Source of the DNA: Propionibacteriaceae bacterium AM104-82
GTDB lineage: Bacteria; Actinomycetota; Actinomycetes; Propionibacteriales; Propionibacteriaceae
NCBI GenBank assembly: GCA_027658995.1
Contig: JAQDQK010000008.1
Location: forward strand, 1-64,000
Direction: 5' to 3'
DNA length: 64,000 nucleotides
How positions within the stretch are numbered: the first letter of the stretch is position 1; each line of letters starts with the position of its first letter. Position numbers and translations under genes: made by a program. Positions 61,158 through 64,000 of the stretch are shown in pieces. The notes beneath the pieces are model-generated. The model ran no database searches. It saw nothing but the letters and a program-made list of their open reading frames with translations, and was not told the origin of the DNA.

Positions 61158-62633
61158 CGACTCGTCACCGACCACGAGGTGCCGGCCGATCACGGTCGCG
61201 GCGCCCTGGCCGAGGCCGAGTCGCCACCGGTCGACGCCGGTCTCCAGGTCGACCCCGACGACCGTGCTGTCGTGACCCGCGAGCCAGTCCGTGCGCTCCC
61301 CGTCGGAGTGGGCCGTCAGGGACGTCGGGCCGACGAGTTCGGCGACCACCACGCCGTCCGCGCCGCGCACGAAGCCGAGCCTGCCCTGCGGGAACCGACG
61401 GGTCCATCCCGGCTCGCCCGTGCGGGCATCGACCATCGACAGCGCCGCCTCGCCCGCGTTCCAGGGCGTGAAGAAGTTGTCCTCGGCTACCAGCAACCCA
61501 TCGCCCATCACCGCCGCGATCCGGGTCGGGTGGTCGATCACGCTCACCCACCGCTCGCGCCCGGACCGCGGATCGACCCGGGTCACGCGCGAGGCGATGT
61601 GCTGTCGGGAGCGGAGCCCGCTGACGGGGTCGAGCGTGGAGGGCACCGTGACCGGTTCGACGAGGAAGAACGCGCCGTCGCCCGACGCCACCGACATCGT
61701 CCTGCGCTCCTTCGCCCAGAGCGTCCGGCCCGATGCCAGGTCGTAGGCGACCACCCCGCGCCCGGCGATCGTGCCGACGACCACGTCGCCCGAGAAGGTC
61801 ATCAGGTCGCTCGCGGCGCTCCACTGCGGCACCGAACCGTCTGCGGCGCTGATCGCGAGCACGTAGCCTGCGTCGCTGGTGTCGTCGCGGTCCCACAGGA
61901 ACCCGCCGTACTCCACGAGGGGCTCCGCGCCGAAGCTCAGGGAGCGGCCCGCCCTGCTCCGCTCGATCCGGGTGGTCCACAGCAGCCTGCCCGGGTGGCG
62001 CACGTCGATGGCCCGGATCGTCACCCCCTCCCAATCACCCGGCGTGGACGAGTTGACAAGCACCATCCCCCGGTCGGACAGCGCGAGGGGGCTCAGGTCT
62101 CCGGCCGCCACGTTGACGGCGGGAAGCCGGATCGTCGCGACCTCCCTCCCGGAGTCGCGGGAGATGACGGTGGCGTGCCTGACGCGCTCGTCGAACAGCA
62201 CCACAAGGGGGCTCTCGGGGGCGCTGAGCAGCGCTGCGGGCACGTCATCGCAGGTGTGGCGCCACAGTTCGTCCCCATCAGCGGCCGACCGGCACGCCAG
62301 CGTCGAGCGTCCATCCTCCGAGGAACCCAGGAGCGCGATGCCCCCGACGGCGCAGTCGGCGACGGCTTGCAGCGACCCACCGCGCTCCGGTTCGGCGACC
62401 CAAGCGACCTCGGGTCGCCCGGTCAGGCCGACCACGTCCTCCTCCGCTTCGGGTTGGGGCCAGAGCAGCGCGAGCACTGTGGCCAGCGCGACGAGGGCCG
62501 CGGCCCCGGCGGTCACGTCCGTCTCGCGCCTGCCCCAGGTGCGTGACGGGGGTTGCGGCCGCTCGCGGTCGAGGTCCACCAGGTCGACGTCGGACGGCGA
62601 CGACCAGCGACCACCGACGGTCGGAGACCCCAT
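61134..62633 (-). CDS. Membrane-anchored PQQ-like beta-propeller protein (paralogue 3)
   Basis: A 499-residue protein. A cytoplasmic start of about 40 residues with VDLVDLDRERPQPP is followed by one TM helix (AAALVALATVLALLW) and a PQQ-like propeller (RSAADGDELWRHTC, RVDPRSGRERWVSV, GVDLETGVDRWRLG), ending AVTVYR. Cysteines at VADCAVGGIALL and TLACRSAADG match the pair in paralogues 2 and 4; one more lies in WRHTCDD. TAGCAT ends 6 nt before the ATG (leaderless). The 3' end is duplicated downstream. Confidence 0.83.
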   Translation of the reverse strand: MGSPTVGGRWSSPSDVDLVDLDRERPQPPSRTWGRRETDVTAGAAALVALATVLALLWPQPEAEEDVVGLTGRPEVAWVAEPERGGSLQAVADCAVGGIALLGSSEDGRSTLACRSAADGDELWRHTCDDVPAALLSAPESPLVVLFDERVRHATVISRDSGREVATIRLPAVNVAAGDLSPLALSDRGMVLVNSSTPGDWEGVTIRAIDVRHPGRLLWTTRIERSRAGRSLSFGAEPLVEYGGFLWDRDDTSDAGYVLAISAADGSVPQWSAASDLMTFSGDVVVGTIAGRGVVAYDLASGRTLWAKERRTMSVASGDGAFFLVEPVTVPSTLDPVSGLRSRQHIASRVTRVDPRSGRERWVSVIDHPTRIAAVMGDGLLVAEDNFFTPWNAGEAALSMVDARTGEPGWTRRFPQGRLGFVRGADGVVVAELVGPTSLTAHSDGERTDWLAGHDSTVVGVDLETGVDRWRLGLGQGAATVIGRHLVVGDESGAVTVYR

Positions 62634-62707
62634 GGGGCAATGCTAGAACCGGCGGCCGGTCGCTGGCTCCATCCGTGAGGTTCTCCCTGTTGCACACAGC
62701 CGCCGGC

Positions 62708-64000
62708 TCAGCGGTACACCGTCACCGTGCCGTCGGGTCGATAGGTGACGAGGTGACCTGCCACGACCTGCGCCCACATCTCGTCGACCTCCCAGAGCAC
62801 CTCGCCGCTTCGAAGGTCGTACGCCACCACCGCGGTGCTCGGCAACGAATCCTGCTCGGACTGCGGGTAGGTCACGAACTGAGCGATGATCGAGTCGTCG
62901 CCCGAGAAGAGCCCGGTAAGCAGGGCTCCCTCCCGGGTCGCGTCCCAGAGTCGGCGACCGGTGCGGTCATCGTGAACGCTCAGCCTGCCCACCGCCTCAT
63001 CAGGGGAGCCCGAGAGCAGCGGCTCAGCAACCACCAGTCGCCCGCCCAGTTGCCGCACCACACCGATGTCGTGGTCAAACGACGCGGCCCACCGTTCGCG
63101 CCCGGAGCGCGGATCGACCTTGGTCAGTCGCGTCACCCCGTGCTGCTGCGTGTGTTCCCCCGTCTCGGGGTCGTAGCCCCCGGGCTCGGTCCGGCGCGTG
63201 AGCAGGTAGGCCGCATTGGTCGCCCCTACCGCCGTCACCCCGATCTCGTCCTTCTTCCACAACTCGGCGCCCGTGGAAAGGTCGAAGGCCCGCACCCCTG
63301 AGTACGACTGGGCGACGATCCCGACCTCGCCGACGTAGGCGAAGTCCTCGCCGTCGCGGGCCCACTCGGGGGTCGATCCGTCGTCGCGGTCGAGCACGAG
63401 ACGATATCCTCCCCGCTCGAGGTCGTTGCGGTCCCACAGGTATCCCGCGTGCTCGTCGAGCACCGCTCCGTACTGACCCGTGAGCGCCTTGCCCGGCCAT
63501 TCCTCCAGGCTCGACGTCCAGAGGCGCCGGTCCGGGCGCGAAGGGTCGATCGCCCAGACCTCGAGCCGACCAGGTTCGGCGTGCTGGTGGCTGGCCACCA
63601 GCGTCCCCTTGTCGCTTGCCACCAGGACGCTCCATTCGCCCGCGTCCCAGTCGGCGCCGGGGAGCACCAGTTCCGCGACGCTCTCGCCCGTGCGGCGCTC
63701 CAGCACCGTGTACGTGACGTCGTCCGTGTTTCCCTCGACATACTGCGGTTGCACCACGAGATAGGGGCTGCCGGGAAGATCGGTCAACCAGGGTCCGATC
63801 GACTCAGGGTGGCTCTTCTCCCAGGACAACGAACCATCCGAGGCGTTTCGGCATTCGAGCGTGAGGCCGGCCTCGCTCGGCCGGGCCAGCCCGATGTCCC
63901 CATCGCCGCATTCGAAGGCAAGCAGGGCCCGCGAGAGGTCGAATCTGTCGGTCCATGCCTCCTGGGGCGCCGTTCGAAGGCCCTCAAGGTCCACCGGGGC
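62708..64000 (-). CDS. PQQ-like beta-propeller protein, partial (paralogue 4)
   Basis: The C-terminal ~430 residues of a fourth paralogue. The N-terminus with its expected TM helix lies beyond the window end. Visible features are the cysteine pair FECGDGDIGLA and LTLECRNASDGSLSWEKS, blades LDRDDGSTPEWARD, FDLSTGAELWKKDE, KVDPRSGRERWAAS and YDLRSGEVLWEVDE, and the family ending DGTVTVYR. A GTG at 63994 is in frame but is not the natural start. It lies 74 bp upstream of paralogue 3 on the same strand. Confidence 0.83.
   Translation of the reverse strand, partial: APVDLEGLRTAPQEAWTDRFDLSRALLAFECGDGDIGLARPSEAGLTLECRNASDGSLSWEKSHPESIGPWLTDLPGSPYLVVQPQYVEGNTDDVTYTVLERRTGESVAELVLPGADWDAGEWSVLVASDKGTLVASHQHAEPGRLEVWAIDPSRPDRRLWTSSLEEWPGKALTGQYGAVLDEHAGYLWDRNDLERGGYRLVLDRDDGSTPEWARDGEDFAYVGEVGIVAQSYSGVRAFDLSTGAELWKKDEIGVTAVGATNAAYLLTRRTEPGGYDPETGEHTQQHGVTRLTKVDPRSGRERWAASFDHDIGVVRQLGGRLVVAEPLLSGSPDEAVGRLSVHDDRTGRRLWDATREGALLTGLFSGDDSIIAQFVTYPQSEQDSLPSTAVVAYDLRSGEVLWEVDEMWAQVVAGHLVTYRPDGTVTVYR

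Overview
This is a high-GC, gene-dense bacterial chromosome segment with no rRNA or tRNA genes, no insertion sequences, no CRISPR array and no phage genes. The gene content and style point to an actinobacterium: the rpsF-ssb-rpsR-rplI order, TAnnnT -10 boxes, an Mrp antiporter operon, a FadD15-type ligase and many GTG starts. The pyruvate/acetate genes (poxB, pta-ackA, ppdK with its regulator, sdaA) fit the Propionibacteriaceae, perhaps a Tessaracoccus relative. That genus-level guess is inference.

Layout. 0.2-9 kb: DNA alkylation-repeat protein, MpaB-type oxygenase, pyruvate oxidase (divergent from an ArsR/SRPBCC pair), MarR/MFS pair, serine dehydratase and a membrane protein. 9-15 kb: zinc-ribbon/esterase pair, YjbR-like protein, phosphotransferase, VOC protein, M48 peptidase and an AT-richer NYN nuclease gene. 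15-24 kb: ribosomal S6/SSB/S18/L9 operon, SGNH hydrolase/rhodanese, GNAT, cupin, acyl-CoA ligase, an ABC-F gene with an attenuator-like leader, and uridine phosphorylase. 25-34 kb: UbiB-type kinase, endonuclease IV and a complete seven-subunit Mrp cation/proton antiporter encoded by six overlapping genes (A and B fused). 34-45 kb: PCD-VOC fusion, LLM oxidoreductase, FMN reductase, pta-ackA, a three-gene set resembling the eukaryotic ether-lipid pathway (SDR, PlsC-like acyltransferase, alkyl-DHAP synthase homologue) and yaaA. 45-56 kb: three paralogous low-complexity two-TM proteins, pyruvate phosphate dikinase and its bifunctional regulator, two MFS transporters and a DeoR regulator. 56-64 kb: SRPBCC protein and four tandem paralogous membrane-anchored PQQ-like beta-propellers, the last cut by the window end.

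Two genome-scale patterns stand out. First, most large intergenic gaps are filled with structured repeats. They are flanked by GGTTTCGAC and GGCTCAACC (or the reverse complement) and hold nested inverted repeats whose stems differ between loci but keep pairing. Second, at least fourteen genes carry a TAnnnT-like -10 box ending 6-7 nt before the start codon, which predicts leaderless mRNAs. An 80-bp palindrome-ended element also occurs twice, 22 kb apart.

Functionally, the window combines control of the pyruvate node (PoxB, Pta-AckA, PPDK/PPSR, serine dehydratase), cation/pH homeostasis (Mrp) and membrane-lipid synthesis (FadD, the AGPS operon) with many small regulatory or stress genes.
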